A DNA stretch of 64,000 bases from contig NZ_LN831025.1 in NCBI RefSeq assembly GCF_001457695.1, forward strand, positions 248,001-312,000. The letters run 5' to 3'. The notes under the pieces were generated by a model. The model saw nothing but the letters and a program-made list of their open reading frames with translations. It was not told where the DNA came from and ran no database searches. The position numbers were made by a program, and so were the translations under genes. Shown piece by piece: positions 28,345-37,617 of this stretch (position 1 is the first letter of the stretch; each line of letters opens with the position of its first letter). Source of the stretch: Campylobacter jejuni. Its GTDB lineage: Bacteria > Campylobacterota > Campylobacteria > Campylobacterales > Campylobacteraceae.

Positions 28345-29162
28345 ATGTCTATAATAACTTATGTTTTTTTGGCACTTGCTTTAGTTTTTTTGTCTTTTAA
28401 TAAAATTAAAATAGCTTATTTATTTTTATAATTAATGTATTTTTTGCTTATTATTTTAAGATAATTAATATCACTTTTATAGTAATTAATATTATTGCAT
28501 TTGGGTTGGCTTTATATTATAGATATAAAAAATCACTTATTTTAGAATTGATATTATTTGTTTTTTGTATAGGTTTATTTTTACATTTTATACCAGGAAT
28601 TAATAATATAAAAGTTTTAGATAAGGTTTATGCAAGTGAAAATAGTGCACCATTTACTTTATACTTTAATTTTGATAAACCTATAGGTGTATTTATATTG
28701 TTTTTGTTATTGCCTATGTTATTTACAAATAAAAATTATGTAAAAGCTTCATTGCTCAAATGGATTTTATTGATTTTAAGTCCTTTGATTTTATTATTTA
28801 TACCTTGGTATTTCAATGTTTTAAAATTAGAATTTAGTTTACCTTGGTGGTTACCTTATTTCTTATTTTCTAATATTTTATTAGTAGTTTTGGTCGAAGA
28901 AGTATATTTTAGAGGTTATCTTCAGCAAAGACTTTCTCAAATTTTAAATCCAAATTCGGCTTTATTAATAGCAAGTATAGCCTTTGGATTAATTCATTAT
29001 AGAAGTGGAGTTTTAATGATTGTTTTTGCAAGCTTAGCTGGAATTATATATGGATTGGCTTATAAATATAGTAAAAGTTTATGGATAAGTGTATTATTTC
29101 ATTGTGGATTAAATTTAATCCATCTAATATTTTTTACTTATCCTTTTTATTTGAAATCATAA
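28345..29162 (+). pseudogene. CPBP-family intramembrane protease, frameshifted
   Basis: Two frames join into a protein of about 272 residues. The ATG at 28345 follows AGGAGG by 12 bases and opens a hydrophobic N-terminus (MSIITYVFLALALVFLSF), which ends at TAA 28429. The second frame runs from just before the T5 run at 28423-28427 to 29162 and would be joined by one extra T. It holds several membrane segments and the CPBP (Abi) motifs: VEEVYFRGYLQQ (EExxxR), FGLIHY (His) and LFHCGLNLIH (HxxxN). These proteases process prenylated or signal-type membrane proteins and often act in bacteriocin immunity. The TTG at 28506 is the only later start in frame and has no ribosome site. Confidence 0.7.
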
Positions 29163-29173
29163 TTAAGTATGTG

Positions 29174-30046
29174 TTATTTAAGAATTAAAGGATTAAAAGC
29201 TTTTACTGAAAGTATGAGAGTATCGCCTATTTTTATATCTTGATAAGCTTTTAGAAATTCCTCTTCACTAAGAGTGATTTTAATAATATCTTGATTTAAA
29301 AGCAAGGTTAAAACGACTAAAATATCACTTTTTTTAATTTCTAGCAAAGTTGTACTCAAACACAATTTTGCACTAATACTTGAATGAGTAAAAAATTCAT
29401 TTTTAGGAAAATCCTTAATGATTTTTCCATTTTTAAGCTCTAAAATTCTATGACTTAACTTATAAATTTCAGCCAAATCATGACTTACCAATAAAGTACT
29501 TATCTTAAAATACTCTAAAATTTTAGCCAATTCATCTTGTAAATTGGCACGCATTTTAAAATCCAAAGCACTCAAAGGCTCATCTAAAAGCAAAATTTTT
29601 GGTTCCCTTGCTAAAGCTCTTGCTAAGGCTACTCTTTGTGCTTGTCCTCCGCTTAAATGTTTAGGATAAATTTTAGCCAAATTTTCAAGTCCCATTAAGG
29701 CTAAAAGCTCGCTAACCTTTGCCTTAGAACTAGTGGCATAGGCGATATTTTCTTTTACATTCATATTTGGAAAAAGTGCATAATCTTGAAAAACAAAACC
29801 AATTTTTCTTTTTTGCAAAGCTAAACTAAAATTTTTTGAAGAATCAAACCAAAGTTCATTATCTACTTCTATACGCCCAAATTCAGGTCTTATAAGTCCT
29901 GCTATGATTTTTAAAAGAGTGGTTTTTCCTGCTCCGCTTTCGCCAAAAAGTGCGGTAATTTTTCCTGATTCTATATCTTTTTTAAAATTTAAATCCAGCC
30001 TTCCTTTGGCGGTATTCATAGGATGATTGATATCAATTTTTATCAT
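29174..30046 (-). CDS. modC: ModC, molybdate ABC transporter ATPase
   Basis: This 290-residue ABC ATPase has Walker A GESGAGKTT (about 34-42), Q-loop VFQDYALFP, signature LSGGQAQRVALARAL, Walker B ILLLDEPLSALD and an H-loop SHDL. A short C-terminal region (about 235-290) may be a reduced TOBE domain. It powers molybdate or tungstate import with ModB and ModA. It overlaps modB by 4 bases and is the last gene of the operon. Confidence 0.93.
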   Translation of the reverse strand: MIKIDINHPMNTAKGRLDLNFKKDIESGKITALFGESGAGKTTLLKIIAGLIRPEFGRIEVDNELWFDSSKNFSLALQKRKIGFVFQDYALFPNMNVKENIAYATSSKAKVSELLALMGLENLAKIYPKHLSGGQAQRVALARALAREPKILLLDEPLSALDFKMRANLQDELAKILEYFKISTLLVSHDLAEIYKLSHRILELKNGKIIKDFPKNEFFTHSSISAKLCLSTTLLEIKKSDILVVLTLLLNQDIIKITLSEEEFLKAYQDIKIGDTLILSVKAFNPLILK

Positions 30047-30717
30047 TGAAAACTCATTTTTTTATTGACAAAATAAAGACTAAAAAGCACTAAAAAAGAA
30101 AAAATAAACAATATAAAAGCATATTGATGTGCCAAGCTATAGTTTAAGATTTCAAGTTCATCATAAATAGCTATACTAGCTACTAAAGTTTCACCTTGTT
30201 TATGTCCTCCTATCATCATCACGACTCCAAATTCACCCACAGTATGAGCAAAACTCATCGCACAAGCACTAAAAATTCCTGCTTTAGAATTAGGTAAAAT
30301 CACTCTAAAAAGAGTATAAATTTTACCTTTACCTAAACTATAAGAAGCATCGAGTAAATTTGGATTGATCGATGAAAAGGCACTTTGCAAAGGATTTACC
30401 ATAAAAGGCAAAGAAAAAATCAAAGAAGCAAAAACAAGACCTTCAAAACTAAAAACCAAAGAAAGATTAAAATATTCTTTTAAAACTTGCCCTAAAAAAC
30501 TATTAGCCGAAAAAGTTACAAGCAAATAAAATCCCAAAACACTAGGAGGTAAAATCAAAGGCAAAGAAATAAAGCTTTGAAGGATTGTTTTAAAAGGAAA
30601 ACGCACAAAACTTAACAAATAAGCTAAAAAAACACCGATAAAAAAAAGGATAAAAGTCGTGATAAAAGCAAGTTTAAAAGTAAGATAAAGGGTTTGTAAA
30701 AAAGCTGGATCAAGCAC
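30043..30717 (-). CDS. modB: ModB, molybdate ABC transporter permease
   Basis: This 224-residue inner-membrane protein has about five to six membrane segments. The permease EAA-like loop that docks on the ATPase reads DASYSLGKGKIYTLFRVILP near 123-142. LPLILPPSVLGFYLL near 53-67 is typical of ModB. It sits between the TOBE-domain gene (8-base overlap) and modC (4-base overlap). Confidence 0.93.
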   Translation of the reverse strand: MLDPAFLQTLYLTFKLAFITTFILFFIGVFLAYLLSFVRFPFKTILQSFISLPLILPPSVLGFYLLVTFSANSFLGQVLKEYFNLSLVFSFEGLVFASLIFSLPFMVNPLQSAFSSINPNLLDASYSLGKGKIYTLFRVILPNSKAGIFSACAMSFAHTVGEFGVVMMIGGHKQGETLVASIAIYDELEILNYSLAHQYAFILFIFSFLVLFSLYFVNKKMSFQ

Positions 30718-31111
30718 TATGACTCCTTAATACAATATCATTTGCTTTTACAAAACAAAGCCATTCTTGATTTTCACAAATTTCAAGTTCTAAAGCTTTT
30801 TCTTTGGTGATAATACTAGAAAGTTCATTACCTTTAAAATCAAAAAATACCTGATACAAAAGTTCGCCTTTTTTAATTTTTGTAATTTTAGCTAAAAAAG
30901 AATTTTCAACACTTAAAAGAGTTTTACTTGTACTAAAACAAAGCTCATGCTCTTTAAAAAGAAGTTCTACACTCGCACCAATTTTTAAATTTTCTAAAGA
31001 CTTTAATTCAAGCATTAAAATACTAAAAATCACTTCTTTAGAAAGTATTTTAACAATAACTATATCCTCTTGATTTAAAAGCTCACAAATTTGTCCTTTT
31101 ATAAGGTTCAT
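30710..31111 (-). CDS. Molybdopterin-binding (Mop/TOBE) domain protein in the mod operon
   Basis: This 133-residue protein looks like two TOBE/Mop-type beta-barrels in tandem: about 1-60 (IVKILSKEVIFSILMLELKS) and about 65-131, the latter ending WLCFVKANDIVLRSH, which resembles the Mop ending KASxVIL. Such di-Mop proteins bind molybdate or tungstate oxyanions for storage or sensing. There is no DNA-binding helix-turn-helix, so it is not a full ModE. It is coupled to modA (4-base overlap) and modB. Confidence 0.7.
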   Translation of the reverse strand: MNLIKGQICELLNQEDIVIVKILSKEVIFSILMLELKSLENLKIGASVELLFKEHELCFSTSKTLLSVENSFLAKITKIKKGELLYQVFFDFKGNELSSIITKEKALELEICENQEWLCFVKANDIVLRSHSA

Positions 31112-31857
31112 GGTGTGCTAAATCCGTATTTTTTAAAAATTTCTTTTGCTTTTGAAGAGCCAATAAATTCGCTAAATTCAAAGGCTAATTTTTTATCCTT
31201 AGCGTATTTTGTGATGACATAACTTTGCTCTAAAGGGCTAAAATACTTTGCATCAATTATAACAGCCTTACCCTTAGGATGATTGATAGAAGAAACTAAA
31301 GAATAAGCTACTATAGCTATATCTGCATTTTTACTATCCACATGTAAAACAGGCACTGAGATATTTTCGCCTAAAACGATTTTATCCTTAAAAAACTCAT
31401 TTAAATCCAAATTTTCAAGCACTTCTTTAGCCGCTACTCCATAAGGAGCTACTTTAGGATTGGCTATGCTTAGATGCGTGATTTTACCTGCCTTTTCTTT
31501 TAAATTTTCAACGCCTCCTTGGAGTAAATTTTCATCCAAACTATACAAAGCCAAAACTCCTAAAACATAAACTTTTGGCTTTATTAAGGCATTTTTATCA
31601 TCATAAATAGCCTTAGCATATTTAGTATCTGCTGAAAAAAAGAGATCAAATTCTCTTCCTTGTTTTAAAAGCTCATAATATTTTCCAGAAGCACCAAAAA
31701 CCAATTCTATTTTATCTTCTGGATGTGTTTTCAAAAACTCATCTTTAACTTCACTCATTGCCTTTGAAGCTGAAGAAGCTACAAAAATGCTTAAATTTTG
31801 TGCATTTAGATGTAAGGTAAAAAACAAAATTCCAAAAAATACTATAAACTTTTTCAT
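31108..31857 (-). CDS. modA: ModA, periplasmic molybdate-binding protein
   Basis: This 249-residue protein has a signal peptide (KKFIVFFGILFFTLHLNAQ) and the ModA fold: SIFVASSASKAMSEV at the start of the mature chain, ELVFGASGKYYELLKQG near 52-68, DLFFSADTKYAKAI, ISVPVLHVDSKNADIAIVAYS and IKYGFSTP-like ending. It captures molybdate for delivery to ModBC. It is the first gene of the operon. Its C-terminus resembles that of PEB3 (KEIFKKYG), both being type II binding proteins. Confidence 0.92.
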   Translation of the reverse strand: MKKFIVFFGILFFTLHLNAQNLSIFVASSASKAMSEVKDEFLKTHPEDKIELVFGASGKYYELLKQGREFDLFFSADTKYAKAIYDDKNALIKPKVYVLGVLALYSLDENLLQGGVENLKEKAGKITHLSIANPKVAPYGVAAKEVLENLDLNEFFKDKIVLGENISVPVLHVDSKNADIAIVAYSLVSSINHPKGKAVIIDAKYFSPLEQSYVITKYAKDKKLAFEFSEFIGSSKAKEIFKKYGFSTP

Positions 31858-31890
31858 TTAGTTTTCCTTGTGTAAAAATTTAATTTTTGG

Positions 31891-31896
31891 ATTATA
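31891..31896 (-). promoter_or_regulatory. -10 element of the modA promoter
   Basis: TATAAT on the minus strand, in GTGTTATAATCC, lies about 33 bases before the modA ATG and just upstream of an AAGGAAAA ribosome site. It is a strong match to the consensus and immediately precedes the mod operon. Confidence 0.6.
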
Positions 31897-31907
31897 ACAC
31901 AAAAAAT

Positions 31908-32594
31908 TCATTTTATATCATTTTTGCATAAAATAAATACAGGATGATAAGTGAGTTTGTTTTGAAATTTTTCTTCAAATTCTTTTAAAAAGCTTTTATT
32001 TAAAGGATAAAAACCTAAAGAATTTACCCCGCTTAATTTTAAATGCCTAAAAACATCTAAAGCATTATCAAAACTTAATTTTATGAGTTCTTGGGTAATT
32101 TTTACCTCATTAAAATAGATTTTAAAAATTTGCTCTAATTCATTTAAGCTAAAATAATTTAAACCAAAACCTGTACTTTGCTTGATTTCTTTTAAATTTT
32201 GTTCTGCAAAAGTAGAAAGAAGTAAAATCCCATTTTGATTTAGCATATCCCTAAGACTTGGTAAAATGCGTTTTAAATCAAGCCATTGCAAAGTTGCATT
32301 TGAAACGATAAGATCAAATTTCTCTTTACTTAAATCTTGTTTTGCAATTTCATTCATATCAAAAATTAAAATATTAGAATTTTCTTTAAAATCTAAAATA
32401 TCGTTTTTTAAATACTCATCAAAAGTAATGAAATTTTGAAGTTTTTTGCTAAATTCACCCCTACCACAACCAAATTCAAACACTTTTTCAAAATGTGAAA
32501 TTTTTAAATCTTTTAAAATTTCACAAAGTTTTAAACCCATGAAATCTTGCACTTTTGCATGTTTTTCATAATCTTTTGCTTTTAAAAAATTCAA
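31908..32594 (-). CDS. bioC: BioC, malonyl-ACP O-methyltransferase
   Basis: This 228-residue class I methyltransferase has the AdoMet motif VFEFGCGRGEF (about 38-48), FDMNEI, and DLIVSNATLQWL near 110, a pattern typical of BioC. It methylates malonyl-ACP so that fatty acid synthesis can build the pimeloyl chain. The gene overlaps bioG by 4 bases in the run bioF-bioG-bioC. Confidence 0.9.
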   Translation of the reverse strand: MNFLKAKDYEKHAKVQDFMGLKLCEILKDLKISHFEKVFEFGCGRGEFSKKLQNFITFDEYLKNDILDFKENSNILIFDMNEIAKQDLSKEKFDLIVSNATLQWLDLKRILPSLRDMLNQNGILLLSTFAEQNLKEIKQSTGFGLNYFSLNELEQIFKIYFNEVKITQELIKLSFDNALDVFRHLKLSGVNSLGFYPLNKSFLKEFEEKFQNKLTYHPVFILCKNDIK

Positions 32595-33202
32595 AGCTCA
32601 TCCCAAGTTTTAAAATGAAAAAAAGCAAAATGCGGTTCATCTAAAAAAATCAAATTTTTAAAACTATTTTTCAAGGCATTTGGCGGAAAAATTTCATCTT
32701 CTTTACTTGAATAAACCTTATCCCAAAGCAAATTTTCTTCTTGTTTTGTTAAAGCAAAGTCAAAAAGTTTTTCAAGCTCTATTTTTAAAGCTTTTTCATC
32801 TTTAAAAATAAAATCTTTAGTTAAATTTTTGCGTTCTTTAAATAAAGCTTCTTTGAAATTTTCTAATTTGAAATTTCGCAAGGTTTTTCTAAAAATTGCA
32901 GGATGAATTCCTTTTAATTTATCTATGCCAAAATTTGTGCCATTTATGGCTATTTTTTGTTTAAAATTAAGCTCTTTTAAAAGTTTATTTGCTACGCAAA
33001 CTCCCATAGAAAAAGCGATTAAAAAAAGCTCATCAAAAGCTTTGAAATCAAAATTTAAATCAAAATTTTCATAATCATAAAATAAAATCACATTTTTATC
33101 GCTTTTTAAATGCGAAAAATGGCTAGGATGTGAAGCAAACCCTCCAAATACCACTATAAGTTTTTTTGAATCAGGATTTTTGCATAAAAATTCATATTTC
33201 AT
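32591..33202 (-). CDS. bioG: BioG-type pimeloyl-ACP methyl ester esterase
   Basis: This 203-residue alpha/beta hydrolase of the DUF452 type has an early VVFGGFASHPSHF oxyanion region and a nucleophile elbow AFSMGVCVAN near 76-85, with a likely catalytic His in EPHFAFFH near the C-terminus. BioG removes the methyl ester after chain elongation, replacing BioH of enteric bacteria. Position between bioF and bioC with 4-base overlaps on both sides supports the role. Confidence 0.85.
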   Translation of the reverse strand: MKYEFLCKNPDSKKLIVVFGGFASHPSHFSHLKSDKNVILFYDYENFDLNFDFKAFDELFLIAFSMGVCVANKLLKELNFKQKIAINGTNFGIDKLKGIHPAIFRKTLRNFKLENFKEALFKERKNLTKDFIFKDEKALKIELEKLFDFALTKQEENLLWDKVYSSKEDEIFPPNALKNSFKNLIFLDEPHFAFFHFKTWDEL

Positions 33203-34341
33203 AAAAGCTCTATTATCCTTTCAAGTTCCTCTGTATTAAGTCCTGCGTGCAAAGAAAAACGAATTCTGGCTGTATTTTTTGGCACGGTAGGTTCTTTAAT
33301 CGCAGGAGCAAAAAATCCAGCTTTTTGAAGTTTTTGTGAAATTTCTAAGGCTTTTTTATTTTCACCTAAAAGCAAGCAAATAATATAAGCATCGCCTAAA
33401 ACGATGTGATTTTTTTCTTGCAATTTACTTTTAAAAAAAGCGCTTAAAAGCTCTAATTTTTCTCTTTCTTTCTTAAAATAAGGCATTTTTTTAAAAATAA
33501 ATTGCGTCCAAGCTACATTAATAGGTGGCAAGGCTGTAGAATAAATAAAAGCTCTAGCTTTGTTGATGAAAAATTTTTTATATTTTTCCTCGCATATTAT
33601 ACAAGCACCCATGGAAGCAAAGGCTTTTCCAAAGGTAAAAACCAAAAAATCCACTTCATTTTCTAAGGCTAGTTTTTTAACAAGCCCCAAACCCTCTTCA
33701 TCAAAACAACCCACGCTGTGTGCTTCATCTATATAAAGCTTGATTTTATCATAACGCCTTTTAAGCTCACACAAAGTTTTAAAATCGCTAAAATCTCCAT
33801 CCATACTAAACAAAGCTTCGCTTAAAACGATGATATTTTCATAATTTTCATAATGTTTTTGGATTAAACTCTCTAAATGATTCATATTTTTATGATGAAA
33901 ACGAAAAAAATTAGCTCCGCCAAGTCTTAAGCCATCAATCATACTTGCATGAATAAATTTATCGGCTAAAAAAAGCGTCCTAGAAACGCTAGAAAGTGCT
34001 GCTATACAAGAGATATTTAGATGATAACCACTATTAAAATGTAAAATTTCCTTATCTTTAAATTTAGTCTTTAAAAAACTTTCTAATTCTTCATAAATTT
34101 CAAAATTTCCACTCAAACTTCTTGAACTCGAACTTGAAAAAAACAAATCTTGTTCTTTTAGGGTGTTTAAAAACTCAGCTTTTAACCCTTTAGAAGACGC
34201 CAAATAAAGATAATCATTTCCTGCTAAATTTAAAAGTTTTTGATCTTGCTTATAAACAAATTTATTTTCATGTTTTAAAGGCGTTAGAGTTCTTAGATTG
34301 TGATTTTGCTCTAGATCTTGCAAAATTTTTTCAAGATTCAT
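33199..34341 (-). CDS. bioF: BioF, 8-amino-7-oxononanoate synthase
   Basis: This 380-residue PLP enzyme of the alpha-oxoamine synthase family shows HFNSGYHLN, KLYIDEAHSVGCFDEEGLG and the PLP Lys in FTFGKAFASMG (about 238). It condenses pimeloyl-ACP with alanine. It heads the minus-strand bio genes and is divergent from bioA across 67 bases. Confidence 0.93.
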   Translation of the reverse strand: MNLEKILQDLEQNHNLRTLTPLKHENKFVYKQDQKLLNLAGNDYLYLASSKGLKAEFLNTLKEQDLFFSSSSSRSLSGNFEIYEELESFLKTKFKDKEILHFNSGYHLNISCIAALSSVSRTLFLADKFIHASMIDGLRLGGANFFRFHHKNMNHLESLIQKHYENYENIIVLSEALFSMDGDFSDFKTLCELKRRYDKIKLYIDEAHSVGCFDEEGLGLVKKLALENEVDFLVFTFGKAFASMGACIICEEKYKKFFINKARAFIYSTALPPINVAWTQFIFKKMPYFKKEREKLELLSAFFKSKLQEKNHIVLGDAYIICLLLGENKKALEISQKLQKAGFFAPAIKEPTVPKNTARIRFSLHAGLNTEELERIIELL

Positions 34342-34370
34342 TTTTTTCCTGTAAATTTAAAAATTTAAAG

Positions 34371-34376
34371 TATTAT
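34371..34376 (+). promoter_or_regulatory. -10 element of the bioA promoter
   Basis: TATTAT lies 33 bases upstream of the bioA ATG in the short bioF-bioA divergent gap. A BirA-type biotin operator was looked for and not recognised. Confidence 0.4.
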
Positions 34377-34408
34377 TTTGCCAAAATATTTTTAAAAAAG
34401 AAGTTATA

Positions 34409-35692
34409 ATGCAAAATCAAATCTTAAAAAATCTCGATTTAAAACACATTTGGCACCCTTGCACACAAATGAAAGATTACGAAACTCTACCTTTAATCCC
34501 TATAAAAAAAGCAAAAGGCATATGGCTTTATGATTTTGATGATAAAGCCTATATGGATTGCGTGAGTTCTTGGTGGGTAAATCTTTTTGGTCATTGTAAT
34601 GAAAAAATTGCAAATGCCATCAAAAAACAAGTTGATGAGCTTGAGCATGTGATTTTAGCAGGTTTTACACATGAGCCTATCATCAAGCTTTCTACGAGAC
34701 TTTGTGAAAAAGTAGGGCGTGATTTTAATAAATGTTTTTATGCAGATAATGGCTCAAGTGCCATTGAAGTAGCACTTAAGATGAGTTTTCATTATCATTT
34801 AAATAAAGGTTTGAAAAAAAATAAATTTTTATCTTTAAGCAATTCCTATCATGGCGAAACCTTAGGGGCTTTAAGTGTGGGCGATGTTGCACTTTATAAA
34901 GATACTTACAAAGCCTTGCTTTTAGAGTGTTTAAGCACTCCTGTGCCACAAGGTAAAGACTATACTAAAGAGCTTGAAATTTTAAAAGATATTTTAGAAA
35001 AACACTCGAGTGAAATTTGCGCTTTTATACTTGAACCTTTAGTGCAATGTGCGGGAAATATGCACATGTATGAAGCTAGCTTTATCGATGAAGCGATCAA
35101 GCTTTGTCATGCTTTTAATGTGCAAGTGATTTTTGATGAAATTGCAGTGGGTTTTGGACGCACAGGAACTTTGTTTGCTTTACATCAATGCAAACAAAGC
35201 CCCGATTTTATCTGTCTTTCAAAGGGAATTACAGGAGGATTTATACCCCTTTCTGTAGTGCTTACAAAGGATGAAATTTATAATGCCTTTTATGCACCCT
35301 ATAGTGAACAAAAAGCCTTTTTACACTCTCATAGTTATACAGGAAACACTCTAGCTTGTGCAGCAGCTAATGCGGTTTTAGATATCTTTGAAAATGAAAA
35401 TATTTTAGAAAAAAATCAAATTTTAAGTACCTTTATCCAGCAAGAATTTTCCAAACTTAAAAAATTTGATTTTTTAGGAAATTTTAGAACTTGTGGAATG
35501 ATCAGTGCTTTTGATATTTTAAGCCATAAACACGAACGCGTGGGACTTTTTGTATTTCAAAAAGCCTTAGAAAAAGGCTTGCTATTAAGACCTTTAGCAA
35601 ATACTATATATTTTATGCCTCCTTACATCATCACAAAAGAACAAATCATTTATGTAGTAGAGAGTTTAGAGCAGATTTTTAAGGAATTTTAA
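34409..35692 (+). CDS. bioA: BioA, adenosylmethionine-8-amino-7-oxononanoate aminotransferase
   Basis: This 427-residue class III aminotransferase has the N-terminal [26 protein letters not shown] (the SAM-site tryptophans), [14 protein letters not shown] and the PLP Lys in [13 protein letters not shown] near 273-285. It converts the BioF product to 7,8-diaminopelargonic acid. Its 3' end overlaps the convergent bioD by 14 bases. Confidence 0.95.
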   Translation: MQNQILKNLDLKHIWHPCTQMKDYETLPLIPIKKAKGIWLYDFDDKAYMDCVSSWWVNLFGHCNEKIANAIKKQVDELEHVILAGFTHEPIIKLSTRLCEKVGRDFNKCFYADNGSSAIEVALKMSFHYHLNKGLKKNKFLSLSNSYHGETLGALSVGDVALYKDTYKALLLECLSTPVPQGKDYTKELEILKDILEKHSSEICAFILEPLVQCAGNMHMYEASFIDEAIKLCHAFNVQVIFDEIAVGFGRTGTLFALHQCKQSPDFICLSKGITGGFIPLSVVLTKDEIYNAFYAPYSEQKAFLHSHSYTGNTLACAAANAVLDIFENENILEKNQILSTFIQQEFSKLKKFDFLGNFRTCGMISAFDILSHKHERVGLFVFQKALEKGLLLRPLANTIYFMPPYIITKEQIIYVVESLEQIFKEF

Positions 35693-36284
35693 GCTGTAAA
35701 ATTTCTTGTATTTGCTCTTTAAAATCTTGATTTAAAATGCTATTTTCATCAAAAAAATTAAGATTAATTATAGGAATTTTTGCATAATTTTTTATAAAAT
35801 CATCTTGTAAGATATCTTTTTTACCCATCATCACAAGGGCTAAAATATTGATATTTCTTTGCTTTAAAGCTTCCATGCTAAGTAAAATATGATTAATGCT
35901 TCCAAGATAGTATTTTGCTACTAAAATCGTAGGGCGTTTAAAAATATTCATAAAATCAATCATAGTATAATTTTCATCCATAGGAGAAAAAAGCCCACCC
36001 GCAAGCTCAATAAGTAGGTTCTCACTTTTTGGTAAAATGATATCTAAGGCTTTATAATCAAGTTTTTCTTTGATTTTTCCAAGATGAGGAGAAGCTGGAG
36101 TTTGCAAAAAAACACCCTCTTTAAAAACCTTTGTTTTTGGACTAAATTTTGCAATAAACTCGCTATCTGTTGGAATTCCTGCTTGAATGAGTTTAAAATA
36201 ATCATAGTTAAAATTCGCACAAAAAGCTGCACTAAAATGTGTTTTTCCTACATCAGTATGTATTCCACTCACATAAATTTGCAC
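35679..36284 (-). CDS. bioD: BioD, dethiobiotin synthetase
   Basis: This 201-residue P-loop protein begins [19 protein letters not shown] with the BioD Walker [10 protein letters not shown] (7-15). [22 protein letters not shown] near 91-112 matches the family's switch region, although GG replaces the more usual GAGG. It closes the ureido ring of dethiobiotin from diaminopelargonate, CO2 and ATP. It is converging on bioA and overlaps it. Confidence 0.92.
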   Translation of the reverse strand: MQIYVSGIHTDVGKTHFSAAFCANFNYDYFKLIQAGIPTDSEFIAKFSPKTKVFKEGVFLQTPASPHLGKIKEKLDYKALDIILPKSENLLIELAGGLFSPMDENYTMIDFMNIFKRPTILVAKYYLGSINHILLSMEALKQRNINILALVMMGKKDILQDDFIKNYAKIPIINLNFFDENSILNQDFKEQIQEILQLKIP

Positions 36285-36293
36285 AAAAAATCC

Positions 36294-36608
36294 TTAAGAA
36301 AGAAATTTTAAACCTACTGTACAAGCAATAATCACAGCGATTAAAAAAAGTTTCAGAAAACTTTTACTTTCTTTATAAAAAAGTACTCCTATCATTACCC
36401 CACCAGCAGTTCCAGCTCCTGTCCATATAGCATAAGCAACACTCATAGCGATATTTTGCATACTTAAACTTAAAAAAGTAAAAGAAAATCCAAAACACAC
36501 TATCAAAGCCAAAAGGTAAAGCTTATTTTTAGTGCTTACAAGTTCTTTCATGATCACCACGCCAAAAATTTCACAAGCAGTAGCTAAAAACAAATAAAAC
36601 CATTCCAT
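36294..36608 (-). CDS. SMR-family efflux protein, second of a pair
   Basis: This protein of 104 residues has four membrane helices. It shows the family Glu in MEWFYLFLATACEIFGVVIMK (E13) and VAYAIWTGAGTAGGVMIGVLFY in helix 3. I choose the ATG at 36608 since it gives the usual SMR N-terminus and follows AAGGAAG by 7 bases; the frame also allows a start at 36632 inside the partner gene. Paired SMR genes such as ebrAB or ykkCD often form heterodimers that export cationic compounds. Confidence 0.88.
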   Translation of the reverse strand: MEWFYLFLATACEIFGVVIMKELVSTKNKLYLLALIVCFGFSFTFLSLSMQNIAMSVAYAIWTGAGTAGGVMIGVLFYKESKSFLKLFLIAVIIACTVGLKFLS

Positions 36609-36610
36609 AT

Positions 36611-36949
36611 TTAAGCTTCCTTGCTTATCCATTTAAGGGCTATAATGCTTAAAAGTAAAATCACTATAAGCACAAGTTTAATTATAGAAACAGCCTCGTT
36701 AAAAATAAACATTTCATTTAAAACCACCCCAATAGTGCCAATGCCTACAAAAACACTATAAGTAATACTTACTTCAAGTCTTTCACAAGCTTTTAAAAAG
36801 CAAGTAAAAGAAATACAAACCCCAATGGCTGTTAAAATATAGTGCCAAATTTCTGTAGAATACTTAAGTCCACTGACCCAAAAACATTCTATAATCCCGC
36901 CTAAGATTATTAAAAACCAAGCTATATTGATATTGAATTTTTCATTCAC
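36611..36949 (-). CDS. SMR-family efflux protein, first of a pair
   Basis: This 112-residue, four-helix protein has the membrane Glu in IILGGIIECFWVSGLKYS (E19) and SVFVGIGTIGVVLNEMFIF in helix 3. It is translated just before the second SMR gene with a two-base gap, so the two are probably made together as a hetero-oligomeric exporter. The sequences differ clearly, as expected for an antiparallel pair with opposite topology. Confidence 0.88.
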   Translation of the reverse strand: MNEKFNINIAWFLIILGGIIECFWVSGLKYSTEIWHYILTAIGVCISFTCFLKACERLEVSITYSVFVGIGTIGVVLNEMFIFNEAVSIIKLVLIVILLLSIIALKWISKEA

Positions 36950-37044
36950 ATGAAGCCTTAAATTAACATAATTTGTAAAACAAATTATATCTTAAAGAAA
37001 TTAAAAGAAGCTATAAATTTACTTTTCCATAAGCCAAAATTAGA

Positions 37045-37050
37045 TATAAT
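37045..37050 (+). promoter_or_regulatory. -10 element of the rplY promoter
   Basis: A perfect TATAAT in TTAGATATAATC lies 30 bases before the rplY ATG, with AAGGAT as the ribosome site. The 131-base gap between the SMR gene and rplY has no other feature I can name. Confidence 0.65.
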
Positions 37051-37080
37051 CAAAGCTCATTTTTTAAGAAAGGATAAAAG

Positions 37081-37617
37081 ATGTTAGAAGGTATCGTTAG
37101 AGAGAGTATCGGTAGAAAAGCTGCTAAAGCTTTAAAAAGAGATGGTTATCTAATCGCAAACATCTATGGAAAAGGATTAGAAAACATCAATGCCGCTTTT
37201 AAAGTAAATGAGTTTATTAAGGAAGTTCGTAAAAAAACTACTTTAATTTTTGATGTAAAAGTAGGTTCTCAAACTTTAAGCGTTGTAGTTGTGGATTATC
37301 AAAAAGATCCTGTAACTGCAGAACTTAAACATGTGGATTTAAAAGTTGCACAAAAAGGTGTGATTTCTAAATACATGGTTCCAGTTAAAATCACAGGAAC
37401 AGCTATAGGTCTTAAAAATAAAGGTGTTTTAATCCAATCAAAAAGAAGATTAAAAGTAAAATGTGCAGCTGAAAATTTACCAAATTTCTTCGAACTTGAT
37501 GTAAGTAAACTTGATGTGGGTGATGCTTTACTTGTTCGTGATATTGTAGTTCCTGCGGGAGTAACTATGATTGATGCTGATAGAGTAGCGGTTGTAGGTG
37601 TAGAAAAAGCTAGATGA
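37081..37617 (+). CDS. rplY: Ribosomal protein bL25 (CTC/TL5 form)
   Basis: This 178-residue protein has an N-terminal L25 domain (about 1-90, binding 5S rRNA) and a C-terminal TL5-type beta domain (about 95-178, [18 protein letters not shown]). The long form is usual outside enteric bacteria. Its TGA overlaps the pth ATG by four bases (ATGA), a common pairing. Confidence 0.95.

Noticed and set aside
31108-31857. modA as an intact copy of peb3
   Set aside because: The shared KEIFKKYG ending reflects the common binding-protein fold; the rest matches ModA and the gene heads the mod operon.
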